Of a stretch of 13,897 nt of DNA, positions 1 through 10,838 are shown piece by piece (within the stretch, counting starts at the first letter, position 1; each line of letters starts with the position of its first letter). The DNA is from CAVSMC01 sp963798655. Its GTDB lineage: Bacteria; Pseudomonadota; Gammaproteobacteria; Burkholderiales; Casimicrobiaceae. The position numbers and the translations under genes are program-made. A model generated the notes under the pieces. That model worked only from the letters and a program-made list of their open reading frames with translations, was not told where the DNA came from and made no database searches. The stretch lies in assembly GCA_963798655.1 (NCBI GenBank), contig CAWCUH010000022.1:1-13897 (forward strand). The letters are read 5' to 3'.

Positions 1-96
1 GTGCGGCGTGTGGTGTACATCGCACCCCGCGTTCATTCATTTCATCGCACATCAGGTGGCTCATCGAGCGCGAACGTCTGACCGATGCAGCGCTAC

Positions 97-3000
97 TCAC
101 CACGAGCTTCGGGTCTTGCCCTCGTTCGCGGTCGCCGTGAAGAAGTACAGATATCGATTGCCTACGGTATCGAATCCGTACGTGGAAACGTGAAGTCCGG
201 CGGCGACGAAATTCGTCGGCGAAGCGCACGCGCCGATGCGCAGCGACCCCTCGCCGTCGGCGCCGACGAAATTGCCGCTGGCAACGACCTGCTTCGCCGC
301 GCCGAACGCCGGCACGGTGAGCATGAACGACGCTATCGTGCCTGACCAGCCGGGACCTGCCGTGTAGCTCAGTCCCGACGCCGGGTAGCGCGCAATCTCG
401 ACGCACATCGCGTCGGCCGTGGTGTTCTCGACCTCGACGTGATAGTCGTAGCCCGCGGTGAGCCAGCGACCATAGATCGTCGCTTCGCGGACGCGAATCC
501 TGAACTGCGATCCGCCGCCGCTCGAAGGGTCCATCCGTGCAACCTTGATCAGCACCGGCCGCTTGTTCTGCTGCATGCCCGGCATCGGCAATGCCGTTCT
601 CAGTACGCATCGCACGCCATCGGCGTTGACGTCGACGGCCGGCGGACGCGGACCGGCCGTCGCGGAGCAATCGACGTTCGCTTCGGCGGGCGCGGACACG
701 CCGTCCGGTGCGAACACGGCGAGCGTACCGATGGCGTTCGCGGTCGCGTCGCCGACGACATCCGATGTCTCGATGACGTACGTCTTGCCGGGCTCGACGA
801 GCAAGGCGAACCATCTCGCATCCGGATACGTCGAGAACGCTTGCGCGAGCGACGTACCGTCCGGCGTCAGCAGCCGCGCCGCGGGCACGATCACCGGGCC
901 GCTCGACACGACGATGTCGACGGCGCTCCCGGCCGCAACCGACGTCCCCGCAGGAGGGCTTTGGGAGATCACATAGCCGGACGGCACGGTCGCCGACGTT
1001 TGCTGCGTCACCGTTCCGACGACGAGCCCCGCGCCGGTGATCGCACTCGCCGCCGCCGGTTGCGTGATTCCGACGACATCCGGTACTGTGGGAACGACGG
1101 TGCTGATGAGCAGATCGACTTGCGTCCCCTGCGCAACGATCGTGGCCGCCGATGGCCACTGCGAAACGACCCCCGGCGGCGCAACGAGCTGTACGTTCTT
1201 GACGGTGCCGACGGCGAGACCCGCGCCCGTGAGCACGCTCGAAGCGGCCGCTTGCGACATCCCGGCGACGTCGGGAACGGCGACGCCGTTCGTGCCGAGC
1301 GAGATCGCGAGCGCGACGACGGTGCCCGGTGCGCGAGATTGCGCCGCGGCCGGATTCTGCGAAACGACATTGCCTGCCGCGATTGTCGGCGACGTCTGAA
1401 GCGACACGGTGCCGAGGCCGAGGTTCGCCGCGTTCAGCGCGGTCTCCGCGCTCGCGCGCGGCATGTCGACCACGTTCGGGACGACGACATTCGCGACGCT
1501 GCCGACGTTGACCGTGATCGTCGCGACGCCGGGATTGCCGGCGGCATCGTAGGCGACGGCCGAAAGCTTTCGCGAGCCGCTGGGGCCCGATAGCGCAGGA
1601 ACCGTGAAGCTGAACGAGTTCGGCGGCGTAAACGTCGGAACGAAGATTTCGTTGTCGGCGATCGTGGCGTCGCCGTTTACGTCGAACAGCACCTCGCCGC
1701 GCACCACGCCGACGGCGTCGGTCGCCGTGAACGAAAAGGGAATCGTGTTGCCCGCCGCGAATGTCGCGCCGCCGAGCGGCGAGCCGATCGTCGTGACGGG
1801 AGCCGTTTCGTCCAGCGGGCCGTAGCGATCGGTGATGTCGCGCAGCGGCATTTCGCGCGGCGCCGGGAAAGGCGACTCCGACGGCTCGATCGCACCGAAC
1901 GCCTGTCCGAGCGACTGCGCCTGCAATGCGAAGCGCGAATTGACGTTGTTCCAGTTGTTCGACACCGCGTCGGCCGCGCCGGAGTATCCGTCGATCGGAC
2001 ACGCTGCGGCACCCGGCATCGGATTGCCCGCGGAGTCCGTGCCGGTCTGGCCGGCGGGACAGAACTGGTACGCGTAATTCATCACGCTGACGTAGTTCGG
2101 CTTGAAGTTGTCGTGATCGACGCCACCGTGCATCAGCGTTAGGAGGTGACCGGTCTCGTGATCGAGCGACTGGAACTGGGTGGTGAACGCCCCCGTCTCC
2201 CCTCTCGGCCCGACGCCGGCGTCGCCGAGCGTGATCGCGAGGTTGCGGCCCGGCGCAAACGCGCCGTCGTAGCGTTCGGCCGCGTTTCCCTCGCCGGTCG
2301 ACGCGTCGGTCACGACGAACGTGCTGCTCGCGTCGGGGATCGTCGTCCACGCGGAGCTGATGCTGGCCACCGTATCCCCGGTAGCTCCGTCGGTGGCCTG
2401 TTGCGTAATGCGACGGATCTGACCGGTGCCGGTGCCGCTCGTGATGACGACGCTGTTGTTCCTCAGCCAGGTCGCGCTTGCGGATGCGGATGCCGTTTGG
2501 AAGCCGAACCGCGTTGCCTGCGTGACGCTACCGATCGCCGGCGACACGTTGTCGTCTCCGGCGTGCCCCACCGCGTGATGGAAGTCGCTGAAGACGACGT
2601 GCAGGAACGCGAATTCACGGGCGCCGCGATGGTGGGACCAGAACAGCGCGCTCTTCACCGTGTCGAACGATACCGCGTTCACGTTGGGCAGCATGACGCT
2701 GTTCGGCGTGCCGAAGTAGAGCACGTCGACCGGCGGGCCGGCATACAGCTGGCCACCGATGGCCGGCCCGAGACCCATGTTGCGCGTGTAGAACTGGCCG
2801 GTGATGTCCCGCTCGACGGCGCCTGCATCGACGTGCAGCGTGATGCCGGCCTGGATGCCGTTCGGCAAAGCGGGCGCGGACGCATAGAAGTTCGCAAGCT
2901 TGCGGATGACGCCCGCGACGGGGCGATGGCGGTAAGCCGGTGTCGCGGCGCTCGGCCGATCGGCCGTCCAGTCGATCTGCATGAACAGGTCGCGCTTGAA

Positions 3001-4729
3001 CGGGTCGGCGCCCATCGCGGCGAGATTCAGGTCGATCGTGCCGGTGCCGTCGAGGTCGATGCCGCTCGTCTCCCAGTGATCGAGCAGGCCGTCCTGGTCG
3101 CTGTCGAGATGTTCGCCGGCGACAATCATCTGGTTGGCACCGCCGTCAACCGATGCCCAGAACGCGACGCGGTGATCGCCATTGCGAGCCGCGCGCGCGG
3201 CCGGCGTTGCGTCGTAATTCGCTTGCCCAAGCGGGTCGTGCACGGAGATCGCGGACACCACGTGGTTCGCCGTCGAATGGATGGTATCGCCGATCTGCAC
3301 GACGGGGATCGGACTCGAGCGCGAGAACAGCGTCTCGGTGTCGTGTCCGTTGTCCGACTCGCAAATGCCGTTCGCGCCAGGATCGACGTACGGCGGCTTT
3401 CCGGGCAACGCGACGATCAGATCGTCGCCCGACGTGACGAACGGGATGCCTGTCACGCCCGGTGCGCGCACCACGCAGATCTTCTTGTACAGCGGTGCCT
3501 CGAGGTCGATGCGGATCGTCCACAAACCCTTCTGCCCCGAGAACAGCCACGGCTTGCCGGTCGCCGGGTTCAGCCGATTGGCTGCATTCGGCGTGCCGAT
3601 GAACGACACGACGACGGATTTGTTGGGCGTGCCGAGCGCGTCGGGCGTGTACACGACGCCGACGCGGCTGTCGACGTCGATCGACTGGAAATAGAGCTTC
3701 TGGTTGTTGCCGTCGACGCCGAGCTCGGCCTTTTGCACGGTCGCATTCTCGCCGACGATTCGCACGAGGCGGCGCGTGCCCGGTGCGATCTCGATCGACA
3801 GGAAGATGCCGTCGCCGTGGCCGCGGTTGCCGGCGAACGCGACGACGTTTCCGTCCGGCGTGATGCCCGGCGCGAGTCCGAGCGTCGCGAATCCTTGCGC
3901 GCTGCCGGCGATCGTCGTCGGCGAGCCGAGCGCGTAGCTGTAGAGCAGGATCGGATTCGACGACAGGTTCCCGCGCACGACGATCCGGCCGTCGTCGGTC
4001 ATCATCGGACGCGACTGCCGCGTGTCGAGGCCGGTCTCGTGCTGGATGCCGGGATCGGCGGCATCCGACGGGTTCTTCACGACGGTGCCGAGATAGCGCG
4101 CCGGCGTGCTTCGAAATGCGTTGTACGCCGTCTGCGACACGCAGGTCTCGCCGGGATTGCAGACGCCGTCCTTGTTGCCGCCGGCGATGAAGCTCGACGT
4201 GTCCTCGAGCGACTTCGTGCTGTTGATCCACGGGTTCTGATACAGCAGGTCGTACGGCGGGCTCGGCGAGTTGCCGCGCACCATGATCGAGTTGTCGTTC
4301 GCCGTCGCCGAGCGGAACACGCGCACTTCATACGTGTTCTGCGGCGCGAACGTATGCGTCCAGACGGCAACTTCGTCGTTCGCGTTGATGCGAACGCTTT
4401 CGCCGAACGTTCGGTTCTGCAGATGGCTAGACGGCCAGATGTCGGTCGACGTCGACGCGACCGGCGACCAGACGACCACCGATTCGTTGCTGTTCACTGC
4501 AACCTTGCCGACGTACGCGACCTTGCCCTTGTCGTTGATCGACGGGCCGTTGCCGAAGCTCGTGAAGTTGAACGGGGCCGTCGCCGTCTCGCCGACGACG
4601 TTGAAGCGATAGAAAACGCCGGCGTGCGCCGAAGCCGCGCTGCAAGGCTGCGGCACGGCGACGAATGCGGCGAAGTGCGAGGTGTTCGCGCGCAGGACGC
4701 GGCTTCGTTCGACTGCGACGGCGGAACAT
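97..4729 (-). CDS. Large secreted zinc-metalloprotease-like protein with three PASTA repeats; 5' end probably frameshifted
   Basis: The open frame runs from a stop at 97 up to a TTG at 4908 (1603 codons; residues numbered from there). The first ~75 residues look non-coding. Convincing protein begins near a signal-peptide-like stretch ending SAHA (residue 96). The best start by ribosome site is ATG 4729 behind GGAGG, but it lies in another frame, so a shift between 4729 and ~4690 is inferred. Visible order: beta-propeller-like repeats with NxxGxVAF-type motifs (e.g. residues ~125, 175, 302, 345); an Asp-rich calcium-binding-like segment (DSDQDG, ~602-650); a zincin motif HETGHLLTLMH (H917, E918, H921, H927) with Met-turn VMNY at M943; an Ig-like module (~1035-1137); three PASTA repeats (~1140-1340); a beta-rich C-terminus. 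HExxHxxxxxH plus Met-turn is the metzincin signature, though the usual Gly is Thr924. Probable role: secreted or surface protease; target unknown. I do not recognise a named gene. Confidence 0.8.
888..1493 (-). repeat. Three tandem PASTA-domain repeats within the protease gene
   Basis: Three consecutive ~65-residue units each begin with a VPNVVDM, VPDVAGM or VPDVVGI motif. Each continues with a helix rich in Ala and an ALNAANL / VLTGAGL / AITGAGL core, then GxV(V/I)SQxP and a closing beta strand. This is the classic PASTA pattern (Pfam PF03793). In characterised proteins such repeats are mostly found in penicillin-binding proteins and Ser/Thr kinases of Gram-positive bacteria, where they contact peptidoglycan or muropeptides. 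Boundaries are estimated from the repeating motifs. Confidence 0.85.
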
Positions 4730-4735
4730 GTCGCG

Positions 4736-4740
4736 CCTCC
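4736..4740 (-). promoter_or_regulatory. Ribosome binding site GGAGG before ATG 4729
   Basis: On the minus strand GGAGG is followed by the six-base spacer CGCGAC and then ATG at 4729-4727. This is the only well-placed Shine-Dalgarno/start pair upstream of the protease reading frame. The ATG opens MFRRRSRTKPRP, a basic signal-peptide-like n-region, but the frame differs from the main protease frame. Confidence 0.5.
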
Positions 4741-4904
4741 CCTGGCGTCTGGCGCGAATGCTCGACTGGGATAGCGACAACCGCAATCGCTGTGTCGTCG
4801 CGAAGCACGCCGACCGGGCGGCGTTCTGGTGCTGCTCACGTTGCGGCACCGCGCCAACGGCGGCCGCTCGGTCGCGCCTTTAAAAAACAGCCTCGCGAGC
4901 CGGT

Positions 4905-5861
4905 TCAATCGAAGTAGTTCGCGCGTACCGCCGCGCCGATCGCGTTCACGATCAGCCGTCCCGCCGTGATGCTCGTTATGCGGTTCACGTCGAGCTTCGG
5001 CGTGATCTCGACGATGTCCATGCCGACGAGACGTCCCTTGCGCACGAGCGCGTGGATCAGCTTGCGCGTCTGCACGAACGTGACGCCGCCCGGCGCCGGG
5101 CCATACACCGCCGGCATTTCCGCCGGGTCCATGCCGTCGGCGTCGATCGTGAGGTAGTAGCGGCCGCCGTTCGGAATGCGCTCGATGATCGCGTCCATGC
5201 CGACGTCGTGCAGCTCGTAGGCGGTGACGATGTGCGCGCCGTACGCTTTCGCGGCCTGCACTTCTTCCGCGCGGGCGCTACCCTGTGCGCGCAGGCCGAT
5301 CTGGTAGATCTCGCCGATGTGCTCCATCTCGGAGGCGCGCCGGATCGGGCTGGAAAGGCCGTCTCTCACGCCGTTCACTTCGTCGCGCCAGTCGAGATGC
5401 GCGTCGATGTGCACCAGCGTGATCGGCCCGCGTCCGGCGTAACCGCGCAGCGCCGGTATCGTGATCCCGTGATCGCCGCCGATGATGATCGGCAGCGCGC
5501 CCGCGGCGAGGATCTTGCGCACCGCCTGCTCGGCACGCCGCGAGTGGCCGGCAAGATCGCGAGCATCGCCGCGAACGTCGCCGCAGTCGACGAACTTGAT
5601 GTTGCGGCCATCGAGCATCGGGCCGCCGAGATCGAAGTCGTAGCGCTCCGGCGAGCGGATCGCGCGATCGCTCGCCTGTCGCACCGCGGTCGGCGCGTTC
5701 GTCTGATCGTTCGTCACGTCCTCGATCGAATACGGCGATCCGAACGGGATTCCGAGCACGGCAATGTGCGCGTCGAGCGCGTCGAGGTCCGGTGCGGGCG
5801 TCGAATACAGCAGCGTCCTGTGCCCCTGCTTCGGCGGCGTCGTGAGTGTCGTTTCCATCAT
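4905..5861 (-). CDS. Ureohydrolase 1, agmatinase/arginase family
   Basis: This 318-residue cytoplasmic enzyme is full length for the family (Pfam Arginase, PF00491), which hydrolyses guanidino groups to urea plus an amine using two metal ions. Metal-ligand motifs are present: GGDH (128-131), DAHLD (153-157) and the Asp pair in TIDADGMDP (D240, D242). The C-terminal DIVEITPKLD segment is also typical. Odd points: the substrate-loop motif usually written HG(S/T)PFRR reads LSSPIRR (169-175), so the His is missing. The segment after DP reads AEMPAVYGPAPGG instead of the usual APGTGTPEPGG. Two ATGs stand in tandem at 5861 and 5858; GGAG upstream is better spaced for the second. The gene starts 19 nt after ureohydrolase 2 and should be cotranscribed with it. 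The family call is firm; agmatine as substrate is not. Confidence 0.92.
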   Translation of the reverse strand: MMETTLTTPPKQGHRTLLYSTPAPDLDALDAHIAVLGIPFGSPYSIEDVTNDQTNAPTAVRQASDRAIRSPERYDFDLGGPMLDGRNIKFVDCGDVRGDARDLAGHSRRAEQAVRKILAAGALPIIIGGDHGITIPALRGYAGRGPITLVHIDAHLDWRDEVNGVRDGLSSPIRRASEMEHIGEIYQIGLRAQGSARAEEVQAAKAYGAHIVTAYELHDVGMDAIIERIPNGGRYYLTIDADGMDPAEMPAVYGPAPGGVTFVQTRKLIHALVRKGRLVGMDIVEITPKLDVNRITSITAGRLIVNAIGAAVRANYFD

Positions 5862-5880
5862 GTTCTCCGTGGTCGCGTTT

Positions 5881-6896
5881 CTAATCGCGCCGCGTCGGCG
5901 GCACGATGGATGTCATCTCGAACAGCAGCTGTGCGCCGAGATAGCTCGTCATGCCGCCGCTGTCGTGCAGCGGCGAGACCTCGACCAGGTCGCAGCCGAC
6001 GATGTCGTTCGCGAGCACGCCGACCGCGCGCAGCGCCTCGACAGCCTCGAAGCTGTTCGGACCAAACGGCTCGGGACTGCCGACGCCCGGCGCGCACGCC
6101 GCGTCGACGAAATCGATGTCGAACGTCACGTACGTCTTGTGGCCCGCGAGACGCGAAAGACGCTGCGCGAGCGTCGAGCGGATCGACGCGCCCATCGCCT
6201 TCAGATCGCGCGACGTGACGATCTCGAAATCGTTGCCACGGACGAACTCGATCTCGCCCTTGTGGTAGTGCTTGCGGATGCCGATCTGCACCATCTTGCC
6301 CGGGGCGATCAAGCGCTCCTCGACGGCGCGGCGGAACACGCTGCCGTAGTGGTACGGCGATCCGAATTGCGAGTCCGACACGTCGCAATGCGCGTCGAAA
6401 TGGACGACGGCGAGCGGCCCGTGCTTCGCCGCAACGGCGCGAAGCAGCGGCAGCGTCACCGAATGATCGCCGCCGACCGAGATCGGCAGCAGCCCGCGAT
6501 CGAGCAGCGACGTCGCGCCGCGCTCGATCGATCGATAGGTGTCGGTGATCGAGAACGGCGAGACGAGGATGTCGCCGCAGTCGACGATCCGGTGCACGTC
6601 GTGCGGACGCACGTCGAGCTCGGCGTTGTAGCCGCTCACGCGAAAGCTCGCCTCGCGCACGCCGCGCGGCCCGAAGCGTGCGCCGGCGGTGCGCGAGCTG
6701 CCGCCGTCGAACGGAATGCCGACGATGCCGACCGTCGGATCGTCACCGTGTCGAGCAGCGGCGCCTTGAGGAACGTCGCGATGCCGCAGAAGCGCCGATG
6801 ATCGTCGGCAGCGATCAGGTGGCCTTCGTCGTAGCCGCCCGATGCGCCGAGCACGCCGGTGACGTAACCGGCCGGGATGTCGACCTTGCCTTTCAT
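5881..6896 (-). pseudogene. Ureohydrolase 2, agmatinase/arginase family, interrupted by a single-base frameshift
   Basis: The N-terminal part starts at ATG 6896 (MKGKVDIPAGYV) and reads to LLDTV at 6744. The family-typical continuation DDPTVGIVGIPFDGG lies in another frame. Adding one base (for example a G) between 6744 and 6743 restores a continuous ~338-residue protein. The restored protein has GGDH (142-145), DAHCD (168-172), FDID (D260, D262) and the closing DLVEVSP segment. Expected function is metal-dependent hydrolysis of a guanidino compound; substrate unknown. The usual HG(S/T)PFRR motif reads YGSVFRR (Y184 in place of His), and the DP after the Asp pair is DA. The start ATG overlaps the EamA stop (ATGA), which suggests translational coupling. 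It is either a recent pseudogene or a sequencing error. A downstream fragment could start at GTG 6660 but would lack the N-terminal strand. Confidence 0.88.
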
Positions 6897-7834
6897 TCGA
6901 TGGGTCTCCGCGTGAGCGGCGCGATCGGCGCGGCCGCGATGTCGTCCGTCGTGGCGAGCCCGGTGTCGCCGGGCGCGGCGAGCGGCTGCCGGTAAACGTA
7001 GACGCCGCTCGCGATGATGACCGCCGCGCCGGCGATCATCGCGCCGCCCGGCACGTCGCCAAAGATCAGCCAGCCGAGCAGCGCAGCCCATACGAGATAG
7101 ACGTACATGAACGGGGACAGCGTCGATGCAGGCAGCGTCTGGAACGCGCGGATCAGCAGGAAATGCCCGGCGGTGCCGAGCACGCCGACTGCGATGATGC
7201 CCGAGAAACCGGTGGCGTCGAACGGCGTCCAGAAGAGCGGCACGATCGGCAGCAGACCGACGGCGGCAAACAGCGCGACGAAGTGCAGCGTGCTCGCCGG
7301 GTCCTCGCTTCGGGCGAGCATCGGCGTCGTCACGTGGTAGAGCGCGGAGCACACCGCGGCAAGAAGCGGCAGCAGCGCCGCCCAGCCGAGCGTGCCGAAT
7401 CCCGGGCGCATCACGAGCAGCACGCCGGCGAAGCCGGCAATGACCGCCATCCACCGTCGCCGCCCTACCGTCTCACCGAGCAGCCAGCCCGAGAGCACAG
7501 TGATCAGCAGCGGCGAGGAAAACCAGATCGCGTTCGCGTCGGCGAGCGACAGCGAGCGAAGGCCGGCGAAGAACAGCACGGTCGCCGAGAGGAGCAACGC
7601 GCTGCGCAGCAGGTGCAGCGGGAGCCTGCGCGTGCGAAGCCGCGACATCGACCGCCGGGGCTCGAGCACGACGAAGAGGAAGATCGCTTGCGTGAAATAG
7701 CGACCCCACGCGATCTGCAGCGTACCGTACGACTGGCTCAGCAGCTTCACCAGCGCGTCCATCACCGCGACGAGCGCGGTTCCGGCGAGCAGCAGCACGA
7801 GGCCGCGCGTGCGAGGCGACGCCGTTGCGAGCAT
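6893..7834 (-). CDS. EamA/DMT-superfamily inner-membrane transporter
   Basis: A 313-residue, very hydrophobic protein with about ten predicted membrane segments, arranged as two similar five-helix halves. This is the layout of EamA (PF00892) proteins of the drug/metabolite transporter superfamily. Recognisable pieces include an N-terminal helix LVLLLAGTALVAVMDALVK, the segment ADANAIWFSSPL in the first half and STLSPFMYVYLVWAALLG in the second. The ~25-residue tail is hydrophilic. I chose ATG 7834 because it lies 2 nt after the ATPase stop and directly before the first helix. Longer starts add non-membrane sequence overlapping the ATPase. The stop overlaps the start of ureohydrolase 2 (ATGA). 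Many family members export amino acids or small metabolites. Its place between an importer and ureohydrolases suggests export of a product or intermediate, but the substrate is unknown. Confidence 0.88.
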   Translation of the reverse strand: MLATASPRTRGLVLLLAGTALVAVMDALVKLLSQSYGTLQIAWGRYFTQAIFLFVVLEPRRSMSRLRTRRLPLHLLRSALLLSATVLFFAGLRSLSLADANAIWFSSPLLITVLSGWLLGETVGRRRWMAVIAGFAGVLLVMRPGFGTLGWAALLPLLAAVCSALYHVTTPMLARSEDPASTLHFVALFAAVGLLPIVPLFWTPFDATGFSGIIAVGVLGTAGHFLLIRAFQTLPASTLSPFMYVYLVWAALLGWLIFGDVPGGAMIAGAAVIIASGVYVYRQPLAAPGDTGLATTDDIAAAPIAPLTRRPIE

Positions 7835-7836
7835 CG

Positions 7837-9945
<2,109 letters not shown>

Positions 9946-9962
9946 CGTGCAGACGCGATCGT

Positions 9963-10838
9963 TCACGACACGCGAGCCCGGCGCATCCGCGGGTCGAGCA
10001 CTTCGCGTAGACCATCGCCGAGCAGGTTGACCGCGATGACGGTCACGCACATGACGACGCCCGGCGCGAGCGTGATCCACGGCGCGCGCTCGATGAACGC
10101 GCGCGCTTCGCTGATCATCAGCCCCCAGTCGGCGGTCGGCGGCTGCGCGCCGAGGCCGAGGAAGCTCAGCGCCGCGCCGAGCAGGATCGCAAACGTGATG
10201 CGAAGGCTTCCCTCGACGGCGATCGGCGGCCACGCGTTCGGCAGGATTTCGGCGATCACGATGCGCCAACGGCTGTCGCCGCGCGCCCTCGCGGCGAGAA
10301 TGAATTCCTCCTGTGCGATCTCGAGCGTCACGCTTCGCGCGAGACGCACCATCGGCGGCACGTAGACGATGCCCACGGCGAGGATCGCCTTCCACAGCGC
10401 GGGCGTCGTCACCGCGAGAACGAGCAGGCCGAGCAGGATCGGCGGAAACGACATCAGCACGTCCATCGCGCGCATGATCGCCTCGTCGATGCGCCCGCGG
10501 CGATAGCCGGCGATCAGCCCGAGCGGCACGCCGACCGCCAGGCTGAATGCGGTCGCGCCGAAGCCCATCAGCAGCGTCGGCCGCGCGCCGACGAGCACGC
10601 GCGAAAACACGTCGCGGCCATATTCGTCGGTTCCGAACCAGTGCTCGGCGCTCGGCGGCTTCAGCCGCGACAGGATGCTCATCTCGTCGTAGGGATACGG
10701 CGTGACGAACGACGCGACGATCGCGACGGCGACGACGGCCGCGAGCAGAAGCCCACCGACGACGAGCGTCGCCGGCACGCGGGTGCGAGCGCGCGGCGGC
10801 GCGGCTGCGGGCGCAGTGTCAGCTGCGAGCCCCGCCAT
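9963..10838 (-). CDS. ABC importer permease, DppC/OppC type
   Basis: A 291-residue inner-membrane protein of the binding-protein-dependent permease family (PF00528). A short Ala/Pro-rich cytoplasmic N-terminus precedes the first membrane helix (~24-46). The segment HWFGTDEYGRDVFSR (66-80) is a hallmark of DppC/OppC-type subunits. Five further helices follow. The cytoplasmic coupling loop is recognisable as ARARGDSRWRIVIAEILPNA (~183-202), the EAA-like motif that contacts the ATPase. The start overlaps the end of the upstream permease gene by 20 nt, and the stop overlaps a possible GTG start of the ATPase gene. It should pair with the DppB-type permease to form the channel. Confidence 0.95.
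   Translation of the reverse strand: MAGLAADTAPAAAPPRARTRVPATLVVGGLLLAAVVAVAIVASFVTPYPYDEMSILSRLKPPSAEHWFGTDEYGRDVFSRVLVGARPTLLMGFGATAFSLAVGVPLGLIAGYRRGRIDEAIMRAMDVLMSFPPILLGLLVLAVTTPALWKAILAVGIVYVPPMVRLARSVTLEIAQEEFILAARARGDSRWRIVIAEILPNAWPPIAVEGSLRITFAILLGAALSFLGLGAQPPTADWGLMISEARAFIERAPWITLAPGVVMCVTVIAVNLLGDGLREVLDPRMRRARVS

Noticed and set aside
1..96. Possible terminator or gene downstream of the protease stop
   Set aside because: I see no convincing stem with a T-run and no coding potential; the short plus-strand frames here have no start context or recognisable product.
4881..4905. T6 run with a nearby dyad just after the ureohydrolase 1 stop, as an intrinsic terminator
   Set aside because: On the minus strand TTTTTT follows CTCGCGAG, but the best stem is short and has two mismatches with a CGCG loop. 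Too weak to call, though termination here would fit the 175-nt gap.
4730..4908. TTG at 4908 as the protease start
   Set aside because: It overlaps the stop of ureohydrolase 1, has no good ribosome site, and leads into ~75 residues without signal-peptide or domain character.
2146..4917. Long plus-strand open frame (923 codons) opposite the protease gene
   Set aside because: Its translation is Arg/Asp/Val-rich with no recognisable domain, while the minus strand carries clear protease, PASTA and repeat motifs. It is an antisense shadow typical of GC-rich coding DNA. Other long plus-strand frames (e.g. 5052-6218, 8917-10365, 10702-11871) are the same.
6897..7454. Minus-strand frame 6636-7454 as a single gene
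   Set aside because: Only its last part from ATG 6896 is real (the N-terminus of ureohydrolase 2). The remainder is an out-of-frame reading of the EamA gene.
9946..10395. N-terminal extension of the fused ATPase frame to 10395
   Set aside because: The extra ~150 residues overlap the DppC-type permease gene and have no ABC character. The ATPase domain begins at ATG 9945 (or GTG 9966).
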